Notes: a model not told the origin generated them from the sequence alone. Shown: positions 44,251 through 52,199, counted from the first letter of the stretch. The stretch: DNA of 64,000 nucleotides from Aldehydirespirator sp963662645 (GCA_963662645.2 OY759762.1:1550001-1614000); one strand, 5' to 3'. A program made the numbers and translations.

Positions 44251-44994
44251 ATGGTTGTCACCAGAGAATCCGGCCACTCACGACGGAGGGCAGCCATCGA
44301 GGACGACCGATTCACCCGACGGCTCTACACAGTGTCACGAGCGGCGCGTCTAGTGGGCATGAGCCCCTCAACCCTGCGCACTTGGTCACACGGCTACACC
44401 AAGACCTTTCAAGAACGCCCACCGGTCAAGAAAGGTCCTGTCATCACCTCGCTGAACGGTGCCTCGCGTGACACGCGATCGATCCCCTTCGTTGGACTGG
44501 TCGAGGCAACTGTGGTCCAGGCGTTTCGCAGCACGGGTCTGCCGATGCAGCGAATCCGCAGGGCGCTTGAGGTCCTCGCAAGCGAAGGCGAACTCCAACA
44601 TGCTCTGGCGTCCCGCCAGTTGTACAGCGACGGCGCAAACGTCCTGTACGACTACGCCCAGAAGCACCACGACAGGCAGCTCAGACTGCTGACGGTGGTG
44701 CACACGGGCCAGCGGGTATTTCACGAGGTCATCGACGAGTACCTCAAGCGGATCCACTTCGGCGACGAATGGGCAACTGAACTCATACTGCCGGTGACCA
44801 AGCGCCATCTGTTGCGGGTAGTGCCGGACGTTGCGGGAGGTGACGCCCTATTCGTGGACGGCGGCGCACCCCTTTCCGCTGTGCAGTCCCGCGCACACGC
44901 GGGCGAGCCCATCGAGTCCATCGCAGCCGACTACGGGACGCCCATCGAAGACATAAGGGAAGCTCTCGGTGCCATCTGGCCAGGCAACGCATGA
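44251..44994 (+). CDS. MerR-like/DUF433 DNA-binding protein
   Basis: A 247-residue protein. The N-terminal helix-turn-helix, LYTVSRAARLVGMSPSTLRT with a following WSHG, is MerR-like; the C-terminus (QSRAHAGEPIESIAADYGTP IEDIREAL region) is a DUF433 domain. DUF433 proteins are usually antitoxins of PIN-like (DUF5615) toxins, but no toxin gene follows: the stop overlaps the start of the PNP (ATGA at 44991). It may act as a regulator of the salvage operon. Confidence 0.7.
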   Translation: MVVTRESGHSRRRAAIEDDRFTRRLYTVSRAARLVGMSPSTLRTWSHGYTKTFQERPPVKKGPVITSLNGASRDTRSIPFVGLVEATVVQAFRSTGLPMQRIRRALEVLASEGELQHALASRQLYSDGANVLYDYAQKHHDRQLRLLTVVHTGQRVFHEVIDEYLKRIHFGDEWATELILPVTKRHLLRVVPDVAGGDALFVDGGAPLSAVQSRAHAGEPIESIAADYGTPIEDIREALGAIWPGNA

Positions 44995-45815
44995 CCGAGT
45001 TGTATGAGCGGCTGCAGGGGGCGGCTGGGGTGCTGGCTGAGCGGACCGGGTTCGAGCGGCACGACGTGTGCGTGGTGCTGGGCTCGGGTCTGGGCGGCTA
45101 CCCCGACCGGATCGACGACAAGGTGGCGGTGTCGTACCGGGACCTGCCGGGGTTCCCGATCCCGACCGCGATCGGCCATGCCGGCACGGCCTACTCGACC
45201 CAGATGGGCGACAACCGGGTGCTGCTGCTGTCGGGGCGGGCCCACGCGTATGAGGGCCACGACCCCACCTCCATCACGTTCGCGGTGCGGACCGCGGTCA
45301 CGGCCGGATGCCGGGTGGTGGTGCTCACCAACGCGGCCGGCGCCTGCGGCGACGGGATGGCCGCCGGCGACCTGGCGGTGATCACCGACCACGTGAACCT
45401 GGCTGGGATCAGCGTGCTGTCCGGACCCAACGACGAGCGCCTCGGCCCGCGCTTCACCGACATGACCGACGTGTACACCCCCGAACTGCGGGCCAAGGCC
45501 CATGAGGCCGCGGCCCGGCTGGGGCAGACGCTGCGGGAGGGCGTGTACTTCTGGTTCCACGGCCCCATGTTCGAGACGCCGGCCGAGATCCGCCTGGCCA
45601 AGGCGCTGGGCGGGTCGATGGTGGGAATGTCGACGGTGCCGGAGGCCACCGCAGCCCGCCACATGGGGGCGCAGGTGCTGGGCATCTCGCTGTGCACCAA
45701 CCTGGCCGCCGGCATCTCCGACCAGCCACTGTCGCACACCGAAGTGATCGAGACCGCAGCCGCCGCCTCCGAACGCTTCAGCGCCCTCTTCGACGAACTC
45801 CTGCCGACCTTGTAG
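44991..45815 (+). CDS. Purine nucleoside phosphorylase
   Basis: A 274-residue trimeric-type PNP. VCVVLGSGLGGYPDRIDDKV is the phosphate-binding Gly-rich start, then GHAGTAYSTQMGD, LLSGRAHAYEGHD, VVLTNAAGACGDGMAAGDLA and GPMFETPAEIRLAKALGGSM. It splits purine nucleosides with phosphate; in a methylthioinosine route it would release methylthioribose-1-phosphate for mtnA. Translation is probably coupled to the DUF433 gene. Confidence 0.92.
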   Translation: MTELYERLQGAAGVLAERTGFERHDVCVVLGSGLGGYPDRIDDKVAVSYRDLPGFPIPTAIGHAGTAYSTQMGDNRVLLLSGRAHAYEGHDPTSITFAVRTAVTAGCRVVVLTNAAGACGDGMAAGDLAVITDHVNLAGISVLSGPNDERLGPRFTDMTDVYTPELRAKAHEAAARLGQTLREGVYFWFHGPMFETPAEIRLAKALGGSMVGMSTVPEATAARHMGAQVLGISLCTNLAAGISDQPLSHTEVIETAAAASERFSALFDELLPTL

Positions 45816-45827
45816 AGCGAGCGCTAA

Positions 45828-45862
45828 CTACTAATTTAGTAGACATTAGTAGCAAATTAGTA
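45828..45862. promoter_or_regulatory. Phased TTAGTA operator-like array
   Basis: A perfect 15-bp palindrome CTACTAATTTAGTAG (45828-45842) plus further TTAGTA half-sites at 45846 and 45857 (10 and 11 bp apart) lie in a short A+T-rich tract. The half-site is shared with the mazE-like operator at 39522. No plus-strand gene follows, so this may be the relic of a toxin-antitoxin operator. Confidence 0.45.
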
Positions 45863-45867
45863 TTTCA

Positions 45868-45977
45868 CGGATGTGATTCTGCGGCCAGTTTCCGGAGCCG
45901 ATCAGACAGTCCGTCGATAGGCCAAGACTCGAACTTCTTGCCCGACTGGACCCACCATCGCTGGACAGAAGCGCCGG
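45868..45977 (-). pseudogene. Small gene remnant
   Basis: On the minus strand the frame after the amidohydrolase stop reads SVQRWWVQSGKKFESW and then PIDGLSDRLRKLAAESHP to a TGA at 45868. It has the composition of a real C-terminus but no start codon. Family unknown; perhaps the end of a displaced antitoxin or regulator. Confidence 0.3.
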
Positions 45978-47306
45978 TCAGAGGGCGGCGCGGGACAGGA
46001 GGGTGGATTGCTGGGTTTCGGCTTCGGCTCGGATGGTGGACTCGTTGCCGGACAGGAGGCGGCCTTCGGCCACCGCCACCCGGCCGTCGACCACCACGGT
46101 GTCGACGTCGGCAGCGGTGTGGGCGTAGACCAACTCCGAGAACACATCGGCGCCGCCGGTCGGGGTGGTGTGCAGACGGTCGCGCCGGACCACGGCCAGA
46201 TCGGCCCGCTTGCCCGGTTCGAGGCTACCAATCTCGCGCTCCAATCCCAGAGCCCGGGCCCCGCCCATGGTGGCCATGTCGAAAGCGGTGCGGGCCGGGA
46301 TGGCTCTGGGGCCTGCGGCGGGCTTGTGGATCAGGGCGGCCAGGCGCATCTCCTCGAAGCCGTCAAGGCGGTTGTTGGCCGGCGCGCCGTCTGCCCCTAT
46401 GGCCACGTTGAGGCCGTCGGCCAGGTAGCCGGGCACCGGGGCCAGCCCGGAGGCCAGCTTGAGGTTGGTCGACGGGCAGTGGCAGATGTGGGGTCGGTGG
46501 CGGCGGGCCAGATCGCGCTCGTGGTCGCTCAGCCAGACCGCGTGAGCCATCACCAGCCTCGGCGACAGCGCACCCCACGACGCCAGGGCCTCCAGGTCGC
46601 GGCCCTCCGGCGAGGCGCCCAGCAGGTCGGCCTGGGCCCGGTTCTCGTTCACGTGGGTGTGCAGCCGCAGATCGGCCTCGTCCGCGAGGGCCACACAGCG
46701 GTGCCAGGTGTCCGCGGTGGCGTTGCGGGGGCCTCGGGGCGACAGCGCCACCCGCAAACGGCCATCGGCTGCGCCGTGCCAGGTCTCGAACAGGGCCATC
46801 TGGTCGGCCCAGGCCGCGTCGGAGTCGGGCACCTCCATCTCGGTTCCGGGCTCGTACCGGTCCATCAGGGCCTTGCCGATGGTGGCCCGGATGCCGAGCT
46901 GCTCGGCGGCCTCGAAGGCGGCACCCGTATGGCGATCCGATTCGATGGTCAGGACCGCGGTCGTGCCGCCGGTGAGCAGCTCGGCCACCGCCAGCATGGC
47001 CGAGGCTTGCAGCGACTGGTGGTCGTGGGCCTGCTCCAGGGGCCACACCCGCAGGCGCAGCCACTCGATCACGTCCATGTCGTCGGCCAGGCCCCTCAGC
47101 AGGGTCTGGCACAGATGCACATGGGCCTGCACCAGGCCGGGGATCACCAGGCAGCCGACGGCGTCGACCTCGCGGTCGGCGGTGACCGCCTGCGACCCTG
47201 GCCGGACCGCGGCTATCCGGCCGCCCTCCACCACCACATTGCCCACGAAGGGCTCGGCGCCGGCACTGGGGACGACGATGCCGCCCCGCACCACCAGATC
47301 GGCCAT
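45978..47306 (-). CDS. Amidohydrolase, 5'-deoxyadenosine/SAH deaminase-like
   Basis: A 442-residue protein. Metal site GLVQAHVHLCQTLLRGLADD, then DMDVIEWLRLRVWPLE, LRLHTHVNENRAQADLL, VMAHAVWLSDHERDLARRH and CHCPSTNLKLASGLAPVPGY with VAIGADGAPANNRLDGFEEM. The group deaminates SAH, MTA, adenosine or 5'-deoxyadenosine. It is the second deaminase of the island and is separated from the phosphorylase by family A repeats. Confidence 0.85.
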   Translation of the reverse strand: MADLVVRGGIVVPSAGAEPFVGNVVVEGGRIAAVRPGSQAVTADREVDAVGCLVIPGLVQAHVHLCQTLLRGLADDMDVIEWLRLRVWPLEQAHDHQSLQASAMLAVAELLTGGTTAVLTIESDRHTGAAFEAAEQLGIRATIGKALMDRYEPGTEMEVPDSDAAWADQMALFETWHGAADGRLRVALSPRGPRNATADTWHRCVALADEADLRLHTHVNENRAQADLLGASPEGRDLEALASWGALSPRLVMAHAVWLSDHERDLARRHRPHICHCPSTNLKLASGLAPVPGYLADGLNVAIGADGAPANNRLDGFEEMRLAALIHKPAAGPRAIPARTAFDMATMGGARALGLEREIGSLEPGKRADLAVVRRDRLHTTPTGGADVFSELVYAHTAADVDTVVVDGRVAVAEGRLLSGNESTIRAEAETQQSTLLSRAAL

Positions 47307-47370
47307 CGCCCGCTCCCTTAGCTCAACCGGACCGGGACATCAAGCCGCACCGCCCCCGCCGCCGTGCCGC

Positions 47371-47564
47371 CAAAATCTCGGTGGCGAAACAGGTGCTGGA
47401 CACCCAAAACCAACCCGAGAATCTGGTGCCGAGGCACAGCCCAAAATCTCGGGGGCGAAACAGGTGCTGGACACCCAAAACCAACCCGAGAATCTGGTGC
47501 CGAGGCACGGCCCAAAATCTCGGTGGCGAAACAGGTGCTGGACACCCCATAACCAACCCGAGAT
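47371..47564. repeat. Family A intergenic element, three tandem copies
   Basis: Copies start at 47371, 47442 and 47513 (period exactly 71 bp): CAAAATCTCGG-GGCGAAAC ... CCAACCCGAGA. The third copy ends with CCCGAGAT directly against the stop codon of the phosphorylase at 47564. Spacer GGTGCCGAGGCAC separates copies and is itself a hairpin. Confidence 0.85.
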
Positions 47565-48409
47565 CACTGGAGGCCGCTGGACAGGTCGGCTGCGGCAGCC
47601 AGGGCGAACTCCAGCATGGCCTGCTGGCCGGCGGCGTACTCGTCTAGGCGCTGGCCCTGGTAGGTGGCTTCGCCGCTCAGCAGGTTGGTGCCCGCGCACA
47701 GCACCGAGCCCGCCTCGCAACCCAGCGCGGCGGCCACGGTGAACAGGCACGACGTCTCCATCTCGAAAGCGATCACGCCCAGAGCCTTCCACTGGCTGAT
47801 GACCTCGACGGTGCGCTCGCCCTCGTAGAAGCTGTCGGTGGAGCGGGTCACGCCCACCTCCACTGGGGTGCCGGCGCGGGCCGCGGCCGCCACCAGCGCG
47901 GTCACTACGCGGTGGGTGGCCACGGGAGGGAAGTTCTCGGGGGCGTAGTAGCGGCTGGTGCCCTCGTCGCTGACCGCGCCGGTGGCCACTCCGATGCCGC
48001 CCACCGGCATCGCGGGCGACAGGGCCGCGCAGCTGCCCACCCGGATGAAGCACGACGTCCCGCAGGCGGCCAGCTCCTCCACCGCGATGGCCATGGACGG
48101 CGAGCCCACGCCGCTGGTGGCCACCGTGAGCCGGGCACCGTCGAGGGTGCCGGTGAACACCGCGTAGCCGCGGCGGTCGCCGACCCGCTCGGCGGCGTCG
48201 AGCATCGAGGCCATCATCTCCACCCGCTCGGGGCTGCCCGACAGCAGGGCGACCTCGGCCACATCGCCGCCGCCCCGGATGCCCAGATGGGGGAACGACC
48301 CGTCGGGCAGGCGCATATAGCGCTTCGTCATCCATGCCGACGTGTCCTCAGCCGCAGGCGCATCCTCAGTCATCGACATCTCGTCAGTCATCGGGGCGTC
48401 CTCAGTCAT
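47564..48409 (-). CDS. Nucleoside phosphorylase, uridine-phosphorylase-like
   Basis: The start is placed at ATG 48409 (281 residues): GGGAG lies 6 nt upstream and the ATG overlaps the preceding micro-ORF stop. Features: LLSGSPERVEMMASMLDAAE, VATSGVGSPSMAIAVEELAA, FIRVGSCAALSP and FEMETSCLFTVAAALG, typical of the NP-I family of Udp/DeoD type. The N-terminus carries MTEDAP-MTDEM repeats from the duplicated junction. It splits nucleosides with phosphate; pyrimidine preference is inferred from the EMET motif only. Confidence 0.85.
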   Translation of the reverse strand: MTEDAPMTDEMSMTEDAPAAEDTSAWMTKRYMRLPDGSFPHLGIRGGGDVAEVALLSGSPERVEMMASMLDAAERVGDRRGYAVFTGTLDGARLTVATSGVGSPSMAIAVEELAACGTSCFIRVGSCAALSPAMPVGGIGVATGAVSDEGTSRYYAPENFPPVATHRVVTALVAAAARAGTPVEVGVTRSTDSFYEGERTVEVISQWKALGVIAFEMETSCLFTVAAALGCEAGSVLCAGTNLLSGEATYQGQRLDEYAAGQQAMLEFALAAAADLSSGLQ

Positions 48410-48446
48410 CGACATCTCCCTCAGTCATCGGGGCGTCCTCAGTCAT
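48402..48446 (-). CDS. Coupling micro-ORF 2 (14 codons)
   Basis: MTEDAPMTEGDVDD. ATG 48446 overlaps the stop of micro-ORF 1, and its own stop overlaps the phosphorylase ATG 48409, both within ATGACTGA. GAGGGAG precedes the start. Confidence 0.5.
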   Translation of the reverse strand: MTEDAPMTEGDVDD

Positions 48447-48501
48447 CGACATCTCCCTCAGTCATCGACATCTCGTCAGTCATCGGGGCGTCCTCAGTCA
48501 T
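48439..48501 (-). CDS. Coupling micro-ORF 1 (20 codons)
   Basis: MTEDAPMTDEMSMTEGDVDD. ATG 48501 overlaps the stop of the upstream amidohydrolase (ATGACTGA, 8 nt) and has GGGAGG 7 nt upstream; its stop overlaps ATG 48446 in the same way. The peptide repeats the N-terminus of the phosphorylase and ends like the amidohydrolase (PDD), showing origin by junction duplication. Confidence 0.5.
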   Translation of the reverse strand: MTEDAPMTDEMSMTEGDVDD

Positions 48502-49876
48502 CGGGGGCCTCCCGGTACTTGTTGAGCACGTGGTCGAGGACCCCGGCTTTGGACAGCAGGTGGCGGGCCTCTCGGGGCACGAGATCGGCGATCTCGGCCA
48601 GGTCCAGGGTGGTGAGCCGCCGGTCGTCGAGCAGGACCTCGCCGTCGACAATGGTGTAGCGAACATCGGCGCCCGAGCACGACCACACCAACTGCTCGAT
48701 CACGTTGCCGCCGTCGCCGTCGCTCAGCACCGGCCATGCCCGGGGCCGGTCGAGCCCCACCACCGTCAAGTCGGCCCGCTTGCCGGGCTCGATGGAGCCG
48801 ACCTCGTCGCCGAGGCCCAGCGCCCGGGCCCCGCCGACGGTGGCCAGCTCCAGCAACTGGGCGCAGGGCAGCACGGCCGGATCGCCGGTGGTGAACCGGG
48901 CCAGCAGCCCGGCCTGGCGCATCTCCTCGAACGGGTCGAGGTTGTTGTTGGTCATTATCGAGTCGGTGCCCAGACCGACGGTGGCGCCCGCAGCCAGCAG
49001 CTCGGGAATGCGGGCGGCCCGGTTGCCGAGCTTCATGTTGGACGTGGGGCAGTGAGCCACCCCCACACCGGTGGAAGCCACCAGCTCGAGGTCGTCGTCG
49101 GTGAGCTCGATGCAGTGGGCAGCCACCACGTCGGGGCCGAGGCCGATCAGGCGGTGCAGCCAGGCCGCCGGGGTGAGCCCGCCCGACAGCTCGGCCACTC
49201 GGGCGACCTCGCCGGTGGTCTCGGCCAGATGGGTGTGGATGCCGACGCCGAGCTGGTCGGCCCGCGCCCGCATGGCGGTGTAGGTGGCCGCATCCACCGT
49301 GTACAGCGAATGGGGCCCGAACCAAGACCGCACCCGGGGGTGGCGGCCGTGCCAAGCATCGATGAAGGCCTCGCTGGACTCGAGCGTCTCGCCCGCGCCG
49401 GCCGGAGTGTCGATCGCCTGGGGACTGATCGTGGCCCGCAGGCCCGAGTCCACCGCCACCGCAGCGGCCTCGGCCGGAAACCGGAAGATGTCGATGAAGC
49501 TGGTGGAGCCGTTGGCGATCATCTCGGCCTGGCACAGCAGCGACCCGGCCCGCTGGTGGCGCGGCTCGTAGGCCATGTCCTTGGGCAGGGCGAAGTCCTC
49601 CAGCCAAGTGAAGAAGTCCATGTCCTCGAACACGCCCCGCTCCAGCACCTCGTGGGTGTGGGCGTTGACGAAGCCGGGGATGACCGCGCAGTCGGAGGCG
49701 TCTATGACCCTGACGGCCAGTGCGGGCGGGGCGGTCACACGGTCGGCGGCGGCGGTCACCGCGACGATGCAGCCGTCGCGCACGGCGACATCGCCGACGA
49801 AGGCGCGGCGCGACCCGTCGCAGGGCACCACCGTGCCGCCCTGCACCAGCAGGTCGACGGTCTGGCCGCTACTCAT
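48494..49876 (-). CDS. Amidohydrolase, SAH/MTA deaminase-like
   Basis: A 460-residue protein. Metal motif GFVNAHTHEVLERGVFEDMD, GIHTHLAETTGEVARVAELS, VVAAHCIELTDDDLELVAST, AHCPTSNMKLGNRAARIPEL and VGLGTDSIMTNNNLDPFEEM. It is the third such deaminase of the island and is linked by two micro-ORFs to the nucleoside phosphorylase, suggesting consecutive steps: deamination of an amino-nucleoside followed by phosphorolysis. Confidence 0.85.
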   Translation of the reverse strand: MSSGQTVDLLVQGGTVVPCDGSRRAFVGDVAVRDGCIVAVTAAADRVTAPPALAVRVIDASDCAVIPGFVNAHTHEVLERGVFEDMDFFTWLEDFALPKDMAYEPRHQRAGSLLCQAEMIANGSTSFIDIFRFPAEAAAVAVDSGLRATISPQAIDTPAGAGETLESSEAFIDAWHGRHPRVRSWFGPHSLYTVDAATYTAMRARADQLGVGIHTHLAETTGEVARVAELSGGLTPAAWLHRLIGLGPDVVAAHCIELTDDDLELVASTGVGVAHCPTSNMKLGNRAARIPELLAAGATVGLGTDSIMTNNNLDPFEEMRQAGLLARFTTGDPAVLPCAQLLELATVGGARALGLGDEVGSIEPGKRADLTVVGLDRPRAWPVLSDGDGGNVIEQLVWSCSGADVRYTIVDGEVLLDDRRLTTLDLAEIADLVPREARHLLSKAGVLDHVLNKYREAPDD

Positions 49877-49894
49877 TGGCCGCTACCCCTGGTC

Positions 49895-50060
49895 GAATTG
49901 GCAGCAGAAAGCACGCCAGCCGTGCACAACGCTGCCAATCCCCCGCAGCACAACCCGACTCCCGAATTGGCAGCAGAAAGCACGCCAACCGTGCACAACG
50001 CTGCCAATCCCCCGCAGCACAAGACCCGACTCCCGAATTGGCAGCAGAAAGCACGGCACG
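49895..50060. repeat. Family B intergenic element, two and a half tandem copies
   Basis: GAATTGGCAGCAGAAAGCAC...GTGCACAACGCTGCCAATC starts at 49895, 49964 and 50035 (periods 69 and 71 bp); the third copy is cut. The ends match the copies at 41394-41512 while the interior is locus-specific. Confidence 0.85.
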
Positions 50061-50087
50061 CATCCCTAGTAGCTGGAAGACACGCGA

Positions 50088-51050
50088 CTAGGCCCGGCGG
50101 TCGAAGGCGGGCAGGACTTGCTCGCCGAACCGGGCCACCTCGGCTGCGCCCTGGTCGGGGCGGATGTTGAGGATGGCCAAGTCGACCCCGGCAGCCGCAT
50201 AGGACTCCAGCACTAACGCCATCTGCTCGGGCGATCCGGCCACGATCCGGGCCCGGACCTCCTCCTCCGTGCCGCCCCGGATTCTCTGGAACGTGTCGAC
50301 CAGGCCCTGCGTCGTGGCCGGATCGTTGGCCAGCTCCGAGAACACGAAGGCGGTGCGCTTCAGATCGCCGGGACTGCGGCCGTGGCGGGCCAGCAGCCCG
50401 TTGAGGCCGTCGTTGACCTCGGGCCACTCCCACGGGGCCCAGAAGCCGTTGTACCAGTCGCCCCGGCGGGCCGCGATGCGCCGCAGCCGCTCGCCGCTGC
50501 CGCCCACCAGCACCGGCACCCCGCCGGGGCGCACCGGCTTGGGGTCGAAGCAGGCACCCGCCAGCTGCACGAAGCGACCGCCATAGTCGACCGGTCCGTC
50601 GGCGTCGCACAGCAGCGCGAACGCCTCCAGCGTCTCGTCGAGGAAGGTCATCCGGTCGCCCACGCCGGGGTAGTCGAAGCCGTACATGGCGTGCTCGGCC
50701 TCGTGCCAGGCCGCGCCCAGGCCGAGCAGGGCCCGGCCGTCGGTGACGTGGTCGAGGGTCACGGCCATCTTGGCCAGCAGCACCGGGTGGCGGTAGGTGA
50801 CGCCGGTCACCAGCGTGCCCACGTCGAGGCGGCTGGTGGCCGCGCCCAGCGCGGCGAGGGTGATCCAGCCCTCGAGCTGCGGGCCTTCGGGAACCTCGCC
50901 GGGCGCAGACGGCCGGACGCCGGGGTTGAGCGGCACGAAGTGGTCGAACGTGAACCCGGCCGCGAAGCCGAGCTCGTCGGCGGTCTGCCAGATGTCCAGC
51001 AGCCGCGAGTAGTCGGTGTGCTCCGGCGGTGTCTGAACCGCGATCTCCAT
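50088..51050 (-). CDS. LLM-class (F420- or flavin-dependent) oxidoreductase
   Basis: ATG 51050 with GGAGG 6 nt upstream gives 320 residues: MEIAVQTPPEHTDYSRLLDI, LGFAAGFTFDHFVPLNPG, LDVGTLVTGVTYRHPVLLAK, TDGRALLGLGAAWHEAEHAM and PVLVGGSGERLRRIAARRGD. This is the TIM-barrel luciferase-like fold; actinobacterial members usually use F420. The substrate is unknown. It lies between the nucleoside importer and the deaminases on the same strand and may act on an imported compound. Confidence 0.85.
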   Translation of the reverse strand: MEIAVQTPPEHTDYSRLLDIWQTADELGFAAGFTFDHFVPLNPGVRPSAPGEVPEGPQLEGWITLAALGAATSRLDVGTLVTGVTYRHPVLLAKMAVTLDHVTDGRALLGLGAAWHEAEHAMYGFDYPGVGDRMTFLDETLEAFALLCDADGPVDYGGRFVQLAGACFDPKPVRPGGVPVLVGGSGERLRRIAARRGDWYNGFWAPWEWPEVNDGLNGLLARHGRSPGDLKRTAFVFSELANDPATTQGLVDTFQRIRGGTEEEVRARIVAGSPEQMALVLESYAAAGVDLAILNIRPDQGAAEVARFGEQVLPAFDRRA

Positions 51051-51058
51051 ACGGCCTC

Positions 51059-51262
51059 CTTGGGTCAGTCGGTTTTGGGTCGGTCCTGGGGTGGTCGGTC
51101 GGTACTTGGGGCGGTCGGTGCTGGGGTGGTCGGTCCTGGGGGCGGTCGGTCGGTACTTGGGGCGGTCGGTCGGTACTTGGGGCGGTCGGTACTTGGGTCG
51201 GTCGGTACTTGGGTCGGTCGGTACTTGGGGGGCGGTCGGTCGGTACGGGGGTGGTCGGTCCT
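51059..51262. repeat. Intercistronic GGTCGGTACTTGG repeat array
   Basis: Short units (GGTCGGTACTTGGG with variable GGCGGTC or CTGGGGTG parts) fill the whole gap between the permease stop (51266) and the LLM gene, at least ten times. In the LLM frame it is open through the array. Confidence 0.7.
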
Positions 51263-51265
51263 GGG

Positions 51266-52195
51266 TTAGTCCTTTACGTAGGCGCGGCCTATGGCGGCGG
51301 GGGCTACGGCCCGGCCGACGAAGACCAGGGTGATGAGGCCGACAACATACGGCAACGCCTGGAACAGCTCGACCGGCAGGTCGGACTTGGACTGGGCCCG
51401 AAGCTGGTATGAGTCGGCCATCCCGAACAGCAGGCAGGCCCCCAGCACCGGGATCGGGCGCCACTTGCCGAAGATCATGGCGGCCAGGGCCAGGAAGCCC
51501 CGGCCGTTGGTGATGCCCCGCTGGAACAGGCCGTTCTGCACCAGCGACAGGTACACGCCGCCCATCGCCGCGAACACGCCGGCCAGCATCACCGCGGTGT
51601 AGCGGGTGCGGATCACGTTCACCCCCACCGACGCGGCGGCCTCGGGCGACTCGCCGCAGGCCCGCAGCCGCAAGCCGAACGGGCTGCGCCACAGCACCAG
51701 CCACACCGCCGGTGCCAGAGCCAGCGCCCCGTAGTCGAACCAGCTCAGCCGGGAGAACACCGTCCCGATCTCCGGCAGGTCAGCCAATATGGGCACTTCG
51801 AACCGGCGGAAGCGCTCCACGCCGGGGGTGTTGGCCCGGCCGCCCTCCCAGATGGCGGGGATCAGCGCGGCGGTCACGCCCAGGGCGAACAGGTTGATGG
51901 CGGTGGCCGACACGATCTGGTCGGCCCTCACCGTGATCGAGAACCAGGCGTGGACCCAGCCGATCCCCGCCCCCACCGCCAGCGCGGCGATCAAGCCCAC
52001 CACATTGGTGCCGGTCCACCAAGTGACGGCCACGCCCGCGAACGCGCCGAACAGCATCTTGCCCTCCAGCGCGATGTTGATCACGCCGGCCCGCTCGCTC
52101 AGCAGCCCGCCCAGCGCCGCGAAGATCAGCGGCACCGACAACCGGATGCCTTGGGCGACCCAGTTCATGTCGAAGATCTCGAGCATCTCGACCAT
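51266..52195 (-). CDS. ABC transporter permease, BMP/nucleoside type (second)
   Basis: A 309-residue membrane protein of the branched-chain/ribose permease superfamily as found in nucleoside (BmpA-type) importers: SVPLIFAALGGLLSERAGVI N-region, EGKMLFGAFAGVAVTWW, GESPEAAASVGVNVIRTRYT and GRGFLALAAMIFGKWRPIPV. It pairs with the permease at 52200-53405, from which it is separated by 4 nt, to form the translocation channel. Confidence 0.9.
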   Translation of the reverse strand: MVEMLEIFDMNWVAQGIRLSVPLIFAALGGLLSERAGVINIALEGKMLFGAFAGVAVTWWTGTNVVGLIAALAVGAGIGWVHAWFSITVRADQIVSATAINLFALGVTAALIPAIWEGGRANTPGVERFRRFEVPILADLPEIGTVFSRLSWFDYGALALAPAVWLVLWRSPFGLRLRACGESPEAAASVGVNVIRTRYTAVMLAGVFAAMGGVYLSLVQNGLFQRGITNGRGFLALAAMIFGKWRPIPVLGACLLFGMADSYQLRAQSKSDLPVELFQALPYVVGLITLVFVGRAVAPAAIGRAYVKD

Positions 52196-52199
52196 CGGC

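Noticed and set aside
47371..47564. CRISPR array
   Set aside because: Whole 71-bp units are repeated including the would-be spacers, there are only three copies, and no cas genes are near. The same applies to the other family A and B arrays.
47912..50170. 752-codon plus-strand frame
   Set aside because: It spans the antisense of two confident genes, their junction repeats and a family B array; no known motif.
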